NCBI GenBank assembly: GCA_002413345.1
Contig: DHWU01000058.1
Location: 30,765 to 66,391 of the forward strand
DNA: 35,627 nucleotides
Reading direction: 5' to 3'
Source of the DNA: Propionibacteriaceae bacterium UBA5174
GTDB lineage: Bacteria; Actinomycetota; Actinomycetes; Propionibacteriales; Propionibacteriaceae
Part shown: positions 7,804 to 14,278 of the stretch, in pieces
Layout of the letters: each line of letters starts with the position of its first letter
Position numbering within the stretch: position 1 is the stretch's first letter
Translations under genes and position numbers: made by a program
Notes under the pieces: model-generated
Database searches by the model: none
Told to the model about the DNA's origin: nothing
What the model saw: only the letters and a program-made list of their open reading frames with translations

Positions 7804-7809
7804 ACCCTA
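7804..7809 (-). promoter_or_regulatory. Leaderless -10 box of the WD40 gene
   Basis: On the minus strand TAGGGT, then GAACTC (6 nt), then the ATG at 7797. No Shine-Dalgarno sequence is possible in this spacing, so a leaderless mRNA is likely. Confidence 0.5.
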
Positions 7810-7835
7810 GGTGGGTAGGGCAAACCGGCAGTGAG

Positions 7836-7870
7836 TCGTTTACCGCCCCGTCAGTCGAGGCGGTAAACGA
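7836..7870 (-). terminator. Strong hairpin after the S51-like gene
   Basis: A perfect 12-bp inverted repeat (TCGTTTACCGCC / GGCGGTAAACGA) with an 11-nt loop begins 6 bp after the stop of the S51-like gene. It has no long T tract. Such U-poor hairpins commonly serve as actinobacterial terminators, though RNA stabilisation is also possible. Confidence 0.65.
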
Positions 7871-7875
7871 TCAGC

Positions 7876-8592
7876 TCAAAGAATGGTCATCTGCTGGGGT
7901 TCAACCAGCACGCCAGAGGAAGTCGGCAATTCGGAAGGCATTACTTTGTAAACCCGCTTGCCGGCAGCCTCAGCCACGAAGTTGCTCGCAACACCGTCGA
8001 TGTAGTGAATGCCCGCGCCATCATCGGCGGCAAAGCCACCGTCCAGATCGCCAGCAGCCACCGCATCAGTGAAAGCAGGCGCTCGGCCAGCTTCGCCGTC
8101 GAAATGCGGGCAGAAGCTGCCGCCGACCAGGCCAAGCCCGCCACGCCAAGGACGGAAATCGCCGAAGGTATCGGTGATACAACCCGAATACCAGCAGGCA
8201 CCGCCTGCACCGACGCCGGCCAGCACCACGTCACCTTCTTTGGCGCGGGCCTTGATCGCCTTGCCCACTCCATGGGCCTTCCACAAAGCCAGCAGGTTTA
8301 CCGTGTGGCCGCCGCCGACCAGGATCACATCAGCATCAGCAATCCGGGCGATGGAGTCGGTGGAGCTGCCGTCCCACAAGGTGAGCACCATGGTGCGCAC
8401 GCCGAGAGTGCCGTAGGCAAGCAGGAACTTGGTGATGTACTGCGGGTCATCGGCCGAAGCGGTGGGTGCGAAACACACCAGCGGCGAAGACTTCCCGCTG
8501 ATTTCGATCAGGTAGCGATCAAGATTCGTCGGAGCGCCGGACTCCGACATGGAGAACCCGCCTCCACCCATGGTCACGATATGTGCAGTCAT
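7876..8592 (-). CDS. Peptidase S51 (dipeptidase E-like) homologue lacking the catalytic serine
   Basis: The 238-residue sequence matches the S51/Type 1 glutamine amidotransferase-like fold of peptidase E relatives. It has VTMGGGGFSM at the N-terminus, FAPTASADDPQYI, VILVGGGHTVNLLALWK, the nucleophile-elbow region LAGVGAGGACWYSG, then GLGLVGGSFCPHFDGE and GFAADDGAGIHYIDG. In active members the elbow reads GxSAG; here codon 128 (8211-8209) is GGT, giving Gly in place of Ser. A usually conserved Asn in GGGNT is also His. The remaining fold is intact and there is no frameshift, so the gene looks maintained, but Ser-dependent aspartyl dipeptide hydrolysis is unlikely. Binding, regulation or a new chemistry is open. 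A CACAAT box lies 7 nt upstream of the ATG. It has no known place in this otherwise conserved neighbourhood. Confidence 0.82.
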   Translation of the reverse strand: MTAHIVTMGGGGFSMSESGAPTNLDRYLIEISGKSSPLVCFAPTASADDPQYITKFLLAYGTLGVRTMVLTLWDGSSTDSIARIADADVILVGGGHTVNLLALWKAHGVGKAIKARAKEGDVVLAGVGAGGACWYSGCITDTFGDFRPWRGGLGLVGGSFCPHFDGEAGRAPAFTDAVAAGDLDGGFAADDGAGIHYIDGVASNFVAEAAGKRVYKVMPSELPTSSGVLVEPQQMTIL

Positions 8593-8703
8593 GGATGCAA
8601 TTGTGGCAGAGGATCAACCGGCCCGAGACCCGAACCGCCTATCCGAAACAGGTTAAGAAAGTGCTGCCTAGGTGTGGTAGCGCAACTACGGCGGTGTTTC
8701 GGG

Positions 8704-8811
8704 ATGGACCTGGCAACTCACAGCGGCGAAGATGTTCCAGACTCAACTAGTACGGTGGGCATCGCGCCCGAACCGAGATCTAAACGAAAAGGCATTGGAG
8801 AAGCGCAATGA
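8704..8811 (+). CDS. Possible small upstream ORF (35 aa) coupled to purE
   Basis: A 35-codon frame (MDLATHSGEDVPDSTSTVGI to GIGEAQ) stops at TGA 8809-8811, overlapping the purE ATG by four bases in the coupling arrangement ATGA. It is hydrophilic with a basic RSKRKG segment and resembles nothing I know. No clear Shine-Dalgarno sequence precedes it, and its frame is open far upstream across the S51 gene, so chance is likely. The rest of the 215-base gap 8593-8807 shows only weak promoter-like AT spots. Confidence 0.15.
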   Translation: MDLATHSGEDVPDSTSTVGIAPEPRSKRKGIGEAQ

Positions 8812-9302
8812 GTGAAGCCCCCCTGGTTGGAATCGTGATGGGGTCGGATTCGGACTGGCCGGTGATGGAAGCCGCTGCCCAGGCTTGCGCCGAATTTGGT
8901 ATCGGCTACGAGGCCGACGTGATCAGCGCCCACCGGATGCCCGACGACTCCTTGGCCTATGGACGCAGCGCCCGCGAACGTGGCTTGAAAGTGATCATCG
9001 CTGGCGCTGGTGGGGCGGCCCATCTGCCCGGAATCTTGGCTGCCGTGACCCCGCTGCCGGTGATTGGCGTGCCGGTACCGCTGAAGGTGCTTGACGGCAT
9101 GGATTCGCTCCTCTCGATCGTCCAAATGCCTGCCGGGGTGCCCGTGGCGACGGTGGGGATTGGCAATGCGCGCAATGCCGGCCTGTTGGCCGTGCGGATG
9201 CTGGCGACTGGCGACTCGGCCTTGGCCGACAAGGTGGTTGAGTTCCAGGCCCAGCTTCGCGAAGCGGCGCGAGCCAAGGGAGCCAAGGTTCGCGGGCTGT
9301 AG
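8808..9302 (+). CDS. purE: N5-carboxyaminoimidazole ribonucleotide mutase (PurE)
   Basis: Class I PurE, 164 residues, rearranges N5-CAIR to CAIR in de novo purine synthesis. Visible motifs are GIVMGSDSDWPVM (about 8-20; the Ser and Asp that bind the substrate phosphate), VISAHRMPDDSLAYG (with the catalytic His in SAHR), IIAGAGGAAHLPG and IGVPVPLKVLDGMDSLLSIVQMPAGVPVATVGIGNARNAGLLA. The ATG follows TTGGAGAAGCGCA, a good ribosome-binding site. Class I PurE needs N5-CAIR from PurK, and in related genomes purK sits directly upstream; it is absent here. The LCP gene follows after about 100 bp. Confidence 0.95.
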   Translation: MSEAPLVGIVMGSDSDWPVMEAAAQACAEFGIGYEADVISAHRMPDDSLAYGRSARERGLKVIIAGAGGAAHLPGILAAVTPLPVIGVPVPLKVLDGMDSLLSIVQMPAGVPVATVGIGNARNAGLLAVRMLATGDSALADKVVEFQAQLREAARAKGAKVRGL

Positions 9303-9405
9303 CAGCGGTAGTGCACCCTCCATCGCTGGCGGCGCGGCTTCCGGGGCGGCTTGGCCTGCAGGGCAATACTGAAGGCGCCGATTTTCCCCGGAATCCAGGA
9401 GTGAG

Positions 9406-10902
9406 ATGAGCGACGAGGCCGTCCGTCCTTCCTCGGACTCGGCAACCGCACAGACCCGCAGTGGCCTGATTGCGGTTCGCCGCAGCCTTGGGCTGATTTT
9501 GATGTCAGTGCTGGTCCCAGGCAGCGCCCAGCTTGCCGCTGGTAACCGTAGGGTGGGCCGGATCGCAGTGCGGGTGTGGCTAGCGGTGTTGGTGGCCTTA
9601 CTGCTGATCGGGCTACTCGCGCTGGCGTTGCGTGAAGACATCTTGGGGCTGATTACCAACTCGATCGTGCTCATCGTTGCGCAATGGTTGGTGTTGGCAC
9701 TGGCTATCGGCTGGTCGTTATTGGTGCTGGACTCCTGGCGACTCGCTGATCCCCGGGTCATGACAAGGGCCGGCGCAGTGATTTCGGGGGTGCTCGCGCT
9801 GGCGTTGGCGGTAGCGGGCACTTCGGTGGGTTGGGCGGCTTCGAACGTGATCAGCTCAACCCGCTCGGCCATCGAAGTCATGACCGGGCAAGGTGGCGGT
9901 GACTCTCAAACTCAGAATGGCCGTTACAACATCTTGTTGCTTGGTGGCGACGCGGGGACTGGGCGCGAGGGGCTGCGGCCAGACTCGATCACGGTGGCCA
10001 GTATCGATGCCAAGACTGGGCGCACCGTGCTGTTCAGCCTGCCGCGAAACCTTCAGCGGGTACCGTTCCCGGCTAGTTCACCGCTGTACAAGTTGTACCC
10101 GAACGGTTACTACTGCCCGAAGGCGACCCCTGGGAATGAGTGCATGCTCAACGGCATCTACACCTTGGCGGTCGAGCATAAGTCGCTGTTTCCCGGGGTG
10201 AAGAATCCCGGTGTGGTGGCCACTCAGAGCGTGGTGGAAGAGCTCCTGGGGCTGAAGATCAACTACTGGGTAATGATCGACATCAAGGGTATGCAGAGCC
10301 TGATCGATGCGCTCGGTGGCGTGCGGATCGATGTGAACGAGCGGGTGCCGATGGGTAGTACCCACGGCGCTTCGGGCATTTTTGGTTACATCGACCCCGG
10401 CAAGGGGAAGCTACTGGACGGCTTTCATGCAGTCTGGTTCGCCCGTTCTCGGGAAGGCGCTGGCGGCTCAGATTACAAGCGAATGATTCGTCAGAAATGC
10501 GTGATGAATGCGATGCTCAAACAGATGGATCCAGTCACGGTGGTCACCAAGTTCCAAGCGATCGCTGACGCTGGCAAACAGATCGCGGCTACCAGCTTGC
10601 CAGCAGACCAGCTCGGTGTAATGAGCAAACTGGCGATGAAAGCCAAGACGATTCCGATTGCTTCGGTGAGCTTCACCCCACCGTTGCTCAAGTCCAGTGT
10701 GAACCCGGATTTTGCGCTGATCCGTCGGGTCACTGCCCAGACGATCGCGGCAAGTGAGGCGTTGGACGCCTCTGGTGGTGCCGCCAAGCCAGCTTCGTCG
10801 AGTCCAGCCACAGCGCCGACCAGCAAGTCAAAGGCAAAGTCGACTTCTTCGACCGACAAGAACAATACCGACGATATCGACGCGGTTTGCAAGGCTTCAT
10901 AG
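9406..10902 (+). CDS. LytR-CpsA-Psr (LCP) family wall-polymer ligase
   Basis: The 498-residue membrane protein has a cytoplasmic N-terminus, about four hydrophobic helices (around 27-46, 52-76, 84-108 and 122-150) and an extracytoplasmic LCP domain from about residue 175. Catalytic-site features are NILLLGGD (175-182), LRPDSITVASID (R191 and D193, Mg and pyrophosphate binding), SLPRN (R214), VWFARSRE (345-349) and DYKRMIRQK. The C-terminus (about 455-490) is a Ser/Thr/Lys-rich flexible tail. LCP enzymes move lipid-linked glycans onto peptidoglycan. The gene sits where M. tuberculosis has Rv3267, reported to ligate arabinogalactan to peptidoglycan; the same role here is inference. The ATG follows CAGGAGTGAG. 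It ends convergent to the PBP-like gene. Confidence 0.9.
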   Translation: MSDEAVRPSSDSATAQTRSGLIAVRRSLGLILMSVLVPGSAQLAAGNRRVGRIAVRVWLAVLVALLLIGLLALALREDILGLITNSIVLIVAQWLVLALAIGWSLLVLDSWRLADPRVMTRAGAVISGVLALALAVAGTSVGWAASNVISSTRSAIEVMTGQGGGDSQTQNGRYNILLLGGDAGTGREGLRPDSITVASIDAKTGRTVLFSLPRNLQRVPFPASSPLYKLYPNGYYCPKATPGNECMLNGIYTLAVEHKSLFPGVKNPGVVATQSVVEELLGLKINYWVMIDIKGMQSLIDALGGVRIDVNERVPMGSTHGASGIFGYIDPGKGKLLDGFHAVWFARSREGAGGSDYKRMIRQKCVMNAMLKQMDPVTVVTKFQAIADAGKQIAATSLPADQLGVMSKLAMKAKTIPIASVSFTPPLLKSSVNPDFALIRRVTAQTIAASEALDASGGAAKPASSSPATAPTSKSKAKSTSSTDKNNTDDIDAVCKAS

Positions 10903-10908
10903 GTTGCG

Positions 10909-10947
10909 CTAACCAGGCTCGGTGATTGGTTGAACTCTGCTGGTTAG
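10909..10947. terminator. Possible bidirectional terminator between LCP and PBP-like genes
   Basis: The inverted repeat CTAACCAG / CTGGTTAG (8 bp) with a 23-nt loop lies in the 52-bp gap between two convergent genes. The long loop and missing T tract make it a moderate candidate only. Confidence 0.35.
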
Positions 10948-10954
10948 GCTCCGA

Positions 10955-11806
10955 TCAGAGCTTGCCTGAGCCCAGGATCGAGAACACCCACTTGCCAACT
11001 GTGGAGGTGAGTGACCTGCCGGTATCGAAGTCGGCCACTCGGGTCATCACGCACATTCGGTAGTTACGGCCGTCGCCGGAAACATCGCCCATTGAGTTGA
11101 CCGCCCACAGGCCGTCGCTGGACTTGAACTGCACCCAGCCGTTCTTCAGGTGGACGCTAACACTTTCGGATTTCGGCTGGCCGACGCCCCAGGTTTGATC
11201 ATTGATTACCTGGCCCATCAGGCCATAGATGAACTCGCAATCGTCATTGGTGAGCGCTTTGGAACCACCGGTCGCCAGGACCTTCACCAGCTTCACCTGG
11301 TCGGAAGGGGTGGTCCAGGTCCAACTCCACTGGTCGGGTTTGTTGGCGTCCAGGTGGGTTTGGGTGAGGCCAAGCTCGTCGGCCAGGGTTTGATACCCGG
11401 CGTACCCGGCGTAGTTCCACAAGGCGGAGGCGGCATCATTGTCGGATTGGGTGATGGCCTTGCGGGCATTTTCGACATGCTCTGCGCTGAGTTCCGTGCC
11501 ATCGCTGCGGGCCTTGCGCAGCGCCATTGCCACGATCATCGGCTTGGCCATTGACGCGCTCTGGCTCGGGTAATCGCCGTTGAAGCTGTAGGTGCCGCCG
11601 CTGCGCACATCTTCGATGAACACCCCGAACTGGCTCGACCCGCCCGAAATGGTCTGCAGCGTCTGGTTCAGTTGGTCGGGGATCGGCCCGGTCGGTGAGA
11701 CGGACGGCTCGGGAATGCTCACCGTCTTGGTGCAACCGGCCAAGCCAACCAGGGCGATTCCCCCAGCGGCGATAAACAGCGAGCGGCGCGAGAGTGTGGC
11801 GTCCAT
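10955..11806 (-). CDS. Tat-type lipoprotein of the class A beta-lactamase/PBP fold
   Basis: The 283-residue protein starts with a twin-arginine signal (LSRRSLFIA) and a lipobox LAGC ending at Cys25, so it is probably a lipoprotein on the outer face of the membrane. The serine-hydrolase fold shows SMAK (Ser85-Lys88), SDN (121-123) and KNG (221-223, replacing the usual KTG/KSG). No ExxLN deacylation motif is apparent after SDN; the corresponding stretch is rich in Trp and Asp (DQWSWTWTTPSDQ). That suggests a peptidoglycan-directed carboxypeptidase or a penicillin-binding sensor rather than an efficient beta-lactamase, although a weak lactamase cannot be excluded. It is convergent to the LCP gene and divergent from the GDP-mannose pyrophosphorylase gene. 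A weak AGGGG ribosome-binding site precedes the ATG. Confidence 0.82.
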   Translation of the reverse strand: MDATLSRRSLFIAAGGIALVGLAGCTKTVSIPEPSVSPTGPIPDQLNQTLQTISGGSSQFGVFIEDVRSGGTYSFNGDYPSQSASMAKPMIVAMALRKARSDGTELSAEHVENARKAITQSDNDAASALWNYAGYAGYQTLADELGLTQTHLDANKPDQWSWTWTTPSDQVKLVKVLATGGSKALTNDDCEFIYGLMGQVINDQTWGVGQPKSESVSVHLKNGWVQFKSSDGLWAVNSMGDVSGDGRNYRMCVMTRVADFDTGRSLTSTVGKWVFSILGSGKL

Positions 11807-11955
11807 CTGGGCCCCTAATCCTGTCGGTGGCGTGCGTGGTGTTTCTGCCTGGTCATCATGCCACCGCTTGGAAAACCTGGAGGCCCGGGCAGCCCGCAGT
11901 GGCCGGTTGAGGCTGAGGTGCCAAAGCTCGGGGTGATTGGGTTGGTCGGTTGCCC

Positions 11956-11961
11956 TAGGCT
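11956..11961 (+). promoter_or_regulatory. Leaderless -10 box of the GDP-mannose pyrophosphorylase gene
   Basis: TAGGCT, 7 nt, then GTG at 11969. The identical hexamer stands before the phosphomannomutase gene at 19533, whose product makes this enzyme's substrate. Confidence 0.5.
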
Positions 11962-11968
11962 CAGGGTC

Positions 11969-13045
11969 GTGCGTTACGTAGTGATCATGGCTGGTGGGTC
12001 GGGGACCCGACTATGGCCGCTGTCTCGGAAAGGGACTCCGAAACAGCTGTTGGGGCTAATTGACGGCAAGAGTCTGTTGCGGTTGGCCTTCGAACGTTCC
12101 TTGGCCACTGTGCCTGCCGAGCGGATTCTGGTGGTGACCGGTGCGCCCTATTCCGATGTGGTAGCTGCCCAACTGCCGGAGTTGCCTCCAGGAAACATTC
12201 TGGGTGAACCGGTGGGTCGCGATTCGCTGAACGCGGTTGCTTGGCCCGCTGCTGTCCTCCAGGCTCAAGACTCTGATGCTGTGATCGCTCAGGTAACGGC
12301 CGACCAGGTGATTGAGCCGGTCGAGACTTTTGCTGCCTGTTTGGAGACAGCTTTTGCGGTAGCTGAATCCGATCCGCACGCACTCGTCACGCTCGGCGTG
12401 GTCCCGACCTGTGCGCACACCGGCTATGGCTACCTGCATCGCGGCGCTGCTCTTGAAGGTTTCAGTGGCGCCCATGCGGTGCTCAATTTCGCCGAGAAGC
12501 CGATGCAGGAGGTTGCTGAGGAGTATCTGGCCTCGGGCGAATACTGGTGGAATGCGGGCATGTTTGTTTGGCGTGCCTCCGCATTGCTGGAACAACTGCG
12601 GCTGCTGTTGCCAGATACCTATGCGGCGGTGACTGAGTTGGCGGCGCGGCCTGAGTCACTGAACGAGATCTTCCCGAGGCTATTCAAGACTTCGGTTGAT
12701 TATGCAGTGATGGAACCGGTCTCAGCCGGGCGGGGTAGCGGGCGGGTGGTGGCGGTTGCGTTGCCAGTTTCCTGGCGCGACGTTGGCGGCTATCCGAGTT
12801 TGGCCGAGATATTGCCCCACGACGAGGGCGGCAACGCCGTTGCTGGCGCGGTGGTCTGTTTGGACGCGAGCGGAAACACGGTGGTCAACGATGACGCTGG
12901 CTCGGTAGTGGCCTTGCTAGGAGTCACTGGCTTAGTGGTCGTGCGCACCGCCGAGATCACCATGGTGGCTCGCGCCGAAGACGCCGAACGAGTCAAAGCC
13001 CTTGTCGCCAAAGTATCCGCCGACGCCGGGCAAAGGTATGTCTAA
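11969..13045 (+). CDS. manC: Mannose-1-phosphate guanylyltransferase (GDP-mannose pyrophosphorylase)
   Basis: The 358-residue enzyme joins mannose-1-phosphate and GTP to give GDP-mannose, the donor for mannosylated lipids and polyprenyl-phosphate-mannose. The nucleotidyltransferase signature VIMAGGSGTRLWPLSR lies at residues 5-20, followed by PKQLLGL. TADQVIEP, FAEKP and YWWNAGMFVW are the metal- and sugar-binding segments. The C-terminal part is a short beta-helix-like domain without a phosphomannose isomerase fusion. The frame is open 37 codons upstream to 11858, but homology starts at the GTG at 11969, which has a TAGGCT box 7 nt before it. In M. tuberculosis the orthologue Rv3264c is called manB; manC is the enterobacterial name. 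The fbiA/fbiB genes expected beside it are not present. Confidence 0.93.
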   Translation: MRYVVIMAGGSGTRLWPLSRKGTPKQLLGLIDGKSLLRLAFERSLATVPAERILVVTGAPYSDVVAAQLPELPPGNILGEPVGRDSLNAVAWPAAVLQAQDSDAVIAQVTADQVIEPVETFAACLETAFAVAESDPHALVTLGVVPTCAHTGYGYLHRGAALEGFSGAHAVLNFAEKPMQEVAEEYLASGEYWWNAGMFVWRASALLEQLRLLLPDTYAAVTELAARPESLNEIFPRLFKTSVDYAVMEPVSAGRGSGRVVAVALPVSWRDVGGYPSLAEILPHDEGGNAVAGAVVCLDASGNTVVNDDAGSVVALLGVTGLVVVRTAEITMVARAEDAERVKALVAKVSADAGQRYV

Positions 13046-13061
13046 GCCGCGTTTGGGGCAT

Positions 13062-13067
13062 TAGCCT
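13062..13067 (+). promoter_or_regulatory. Possible -10 box before the membrane protein gene
   Basis: TAGCCT lies 41 nt before the ATG at 13109 in the 63-bp gap after manC. It matches the TAnnnT form used repeatedly here, but would give a leader with its own GAGGCGAG ribosome-binding site. Confidence 0.25.
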
Positions 13068-13108
13068 GGGGCGGGTGCAGTGAACGAGAGTTGAGGCGAG
13101 AGCGATTC

Positions 13109-13810
13109 ATGATTGACAAACTCAAGCGAAGCCGTGAGCCGTTGTCTTGGTTGGCGATCGGCTTGGTCGTGTTGGGGATCGGTCTAACTACCTGGCGCCT
13201 GATCGGCAATTTCGCCAAGATGAGCGCCTTCGCAGCCTTCCAGGACGCCGGCGGCAGCTGGCTGGATGGCACGCTGGCCCTGGCTGTGGTCGTGCTGGTG
13301 CTGTCGTGTTCTGTCGCTGCACCTCCGGTTTCGCGGGCGCGGCTGCTAACTCAGCTAGCGGCGATCGTGCTGAGCTTGGGCGTTGGGCTCACCCTGGTGA
13401 GCAACTTGATCGGAATGTGGGCCTCGGCCGGCGGGGTTGGGGTCGCCTTCGACTTTTTGGGCGGGTTGCCCATATTGGCTTTCAAAGCGGTGCTGGCTGG
13501 TGTGGCGTGGGTATTGCTCCGGGCGCTGCGGGCTGGACGGATTGAGCCTGCGGTTGAGGAAACGAAGCCGGAGGCGGCTGATGGTTTGGTAGCTGGCGCC
13601 GCTGAGGATGCAGCAGAGGCCGCTGCGGAGGGTGCGGTGGAAGGCGCTGATGAAGCCGCTGCCGAAGATGCAGCGGCAGCTGCAGAAGATACTGAAGTGG
13701 TGGAGCGAGACCCTGATGCGGGAGCTGTTTGGTGGTCTGCCGCGGACGCCGCCGCAGGTGCCCCGGCACGCGATCGGATGCCTGAGGATGGCGCACCGTC
13801 CAAAGAATGA
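13109..13810 (+). CDS. Four-helix membrane protein with Ala/Glu-rich tail, unknown function
   Basis: I do not recognise this 233-residue protein. It has four predicted membrane helices (about residues 12-35, 52-72, 83-102 and 110-140). A low-complexity acidic tail rich in Ala and Glu follows (about 148-195; repeated AAE, EGA and EDAA units), then a WW-containing end (AVWWSAADAAAG). The tail is probably disordered and cytoplasmic. A TTG at 13091 is possible upstream, but the ATG at 13109 has the better spacing to GAGGCGAGAG. The gene lies 63 bp after manC and is followed by a strong hairpin before whiB2, so it may end the transcript. Its neighbours suggest an envelope role, but nothing in the sequence shows a function. 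Confidence 0.65.
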   Translation: MIDKLKRSREPLSWLAIGLVVLGIGLTTWRLIGNFAKMSAFAAFQDAGGSWLDGTLALAVVVLVLSCSVAAPPVSRARLLTQLAAIVLSLGVGLTLVSNLIGMWASAGGVGVAFDFLGGLPILAFKAVLAGVAWVLLRALRAGRIEPAVEETKPEAADGLVAGAAEDAAEAAAEGAVEGADEAAAEDAAAAAEDTEVVERDPDAGAVWWSAADAAAGAPARDRMPEDGAPSKE

Positions 13811-13818
13811 GCAGTTTC

Positions 13819-13838
13819 GGTCCCCCATGTGGGGGACC
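13819..13838 (+). terminator. Hairpin terminator candidate before whiB2
   Basis: GGTCCCCC-ATGT-GGGGGACC forms an 8-bp GC-rich stem with a 4-nt loop just 8 bp after the preceding stop. There is no T tract, as is common in actinobacteria. It separates the upstream genes from the whiB2 promoter. Confidence 0.6.
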
Positions 13839-13874
13839 CCGTCGGCGTGTCGCGGAAGAATAGTCCACTTGGAG

Positions 13875-13904
13875 TTGACTTCCCGGTAATGACAAGCGTG
13901 TAAT
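13875..13904 (+). promoter_or_regulatory. Sigma-70-type promoter of whiB2
   Basis: TTGACT (13875-13880), an 18-nt spacer and TGTAAT (13899-13904) lie about 48 nt before the whiB2 ATG. The stretch is clearly AT-richer than its surroundings. A second AT patch (TACATAGT) just downstream could also serve as a -10. Confidence 0.5.
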
Positions 13905-13952
13905 TCACTACATAGTTCGCGGTTTGCCGCGGGCGGGTCGAGGAGAAATCAC

Positions 13953-14216
13953 ATGCAGGAGCTGTCGCTGGTTATTGAGCCGGAAGGCGAAGAAGGCGTC
14001 CTGGGCTGGCAGTCACGGTCCTTGTGTGCCCAGACCGATCCGGAAGCGTTTTTCCCCGAAAAAGGTGGGTCAACGCGGGAAGCAAAGAAAGTCTGTTTGT
14101 CCTGTGACGTACGTTCAGACTGTTTGGAATATGCCCTTGCTAACGATGAACGTTTCGGCATTTGGGGCGGTCTTAGTGAGCGGGAACGGCGCCGGCTCAA
14201 GAAGCTGGCGATCTGA
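13953..14216 (+). CDS. whiB2: WhiB-family iron-sulfur transcription regulator (WhiB2/WhmD type)
   Basis: The 87-residue protein has the four cysteines that bind a [4Fe-4S] cluster: Cys25, then Cys48 and Cys51 in CLSC, and Cys57 in RSDCLEYAL. These are followed by the GIWGGLSERERRRLKK turn (from residue 69) and a basic DNA-contacting tail. WhiB proteins bind the primary sigma factor. The short N-terminus and position between the GDP-mannose pyrophosphorylase region and the glycosyltransferase/phosphomannomutase block match mycobacterial WhiB2 (WhmD), which controls septation and is essential in mycobacteria. A strong GAGGAG ribosome-binding site lies 7 nt before the ATG, and a separate promoter precedes it. 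The glycosyltransferase gene follows after 62 bp. Confidence 0.93.
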   Translation: MQELSLVIEPEGEEGVLGWQSRSLCAQTDPEAFFPEKGGSTREAKKVCLSCDVRSDCLEYALANDERFGIWGGLSERERRRLKKLAI

Positions 14217-14235
14217 ATCACTGACGCGACCGAGG

Positions 14236-14241
14236 TAGGGT
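14236..14241 (+). promoter_or_regulatory. Possible -10 box before the giant glycosyltransferase gene
   Basis: TAGGGT lies 37 nt before the GTG at 14279, which has its own GAGAGGTGG ribosome-binding site. A short-leader promoter is plausible; read-through from whiB2 is also possible. Confidence 0.3.
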
Positions 14242-14278
14242 TGGCCCCCGGTGGGGTTGCGAATCCGAGAGGTGGCGT

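Noticed and set aside
8005..8811. 268-codon plus-strand open frame antisense to the S51-like gene
   Set aside because: Most of it is antisense to a clear domain. Only its last 35 codons are free of other coding and are listed separately at low confidence.
8718..9881. 387-codon minus-strand open frame across purE and the LCP start
   Set aside because: Antisense to two recognisable genes; composition is Ser/Ala/Pro/His-rich with no domain, as expected of a frame shadow in high-GC coding DNA.
11858..11968. N-terminal extension of GDP-mannose pyrophosphorylase
   Set aside because: Homology begins at the GTG at 11969, which has a TAGGCT box 7 nt upstream; the extension is Pro/Gly-rich and non-homologous.
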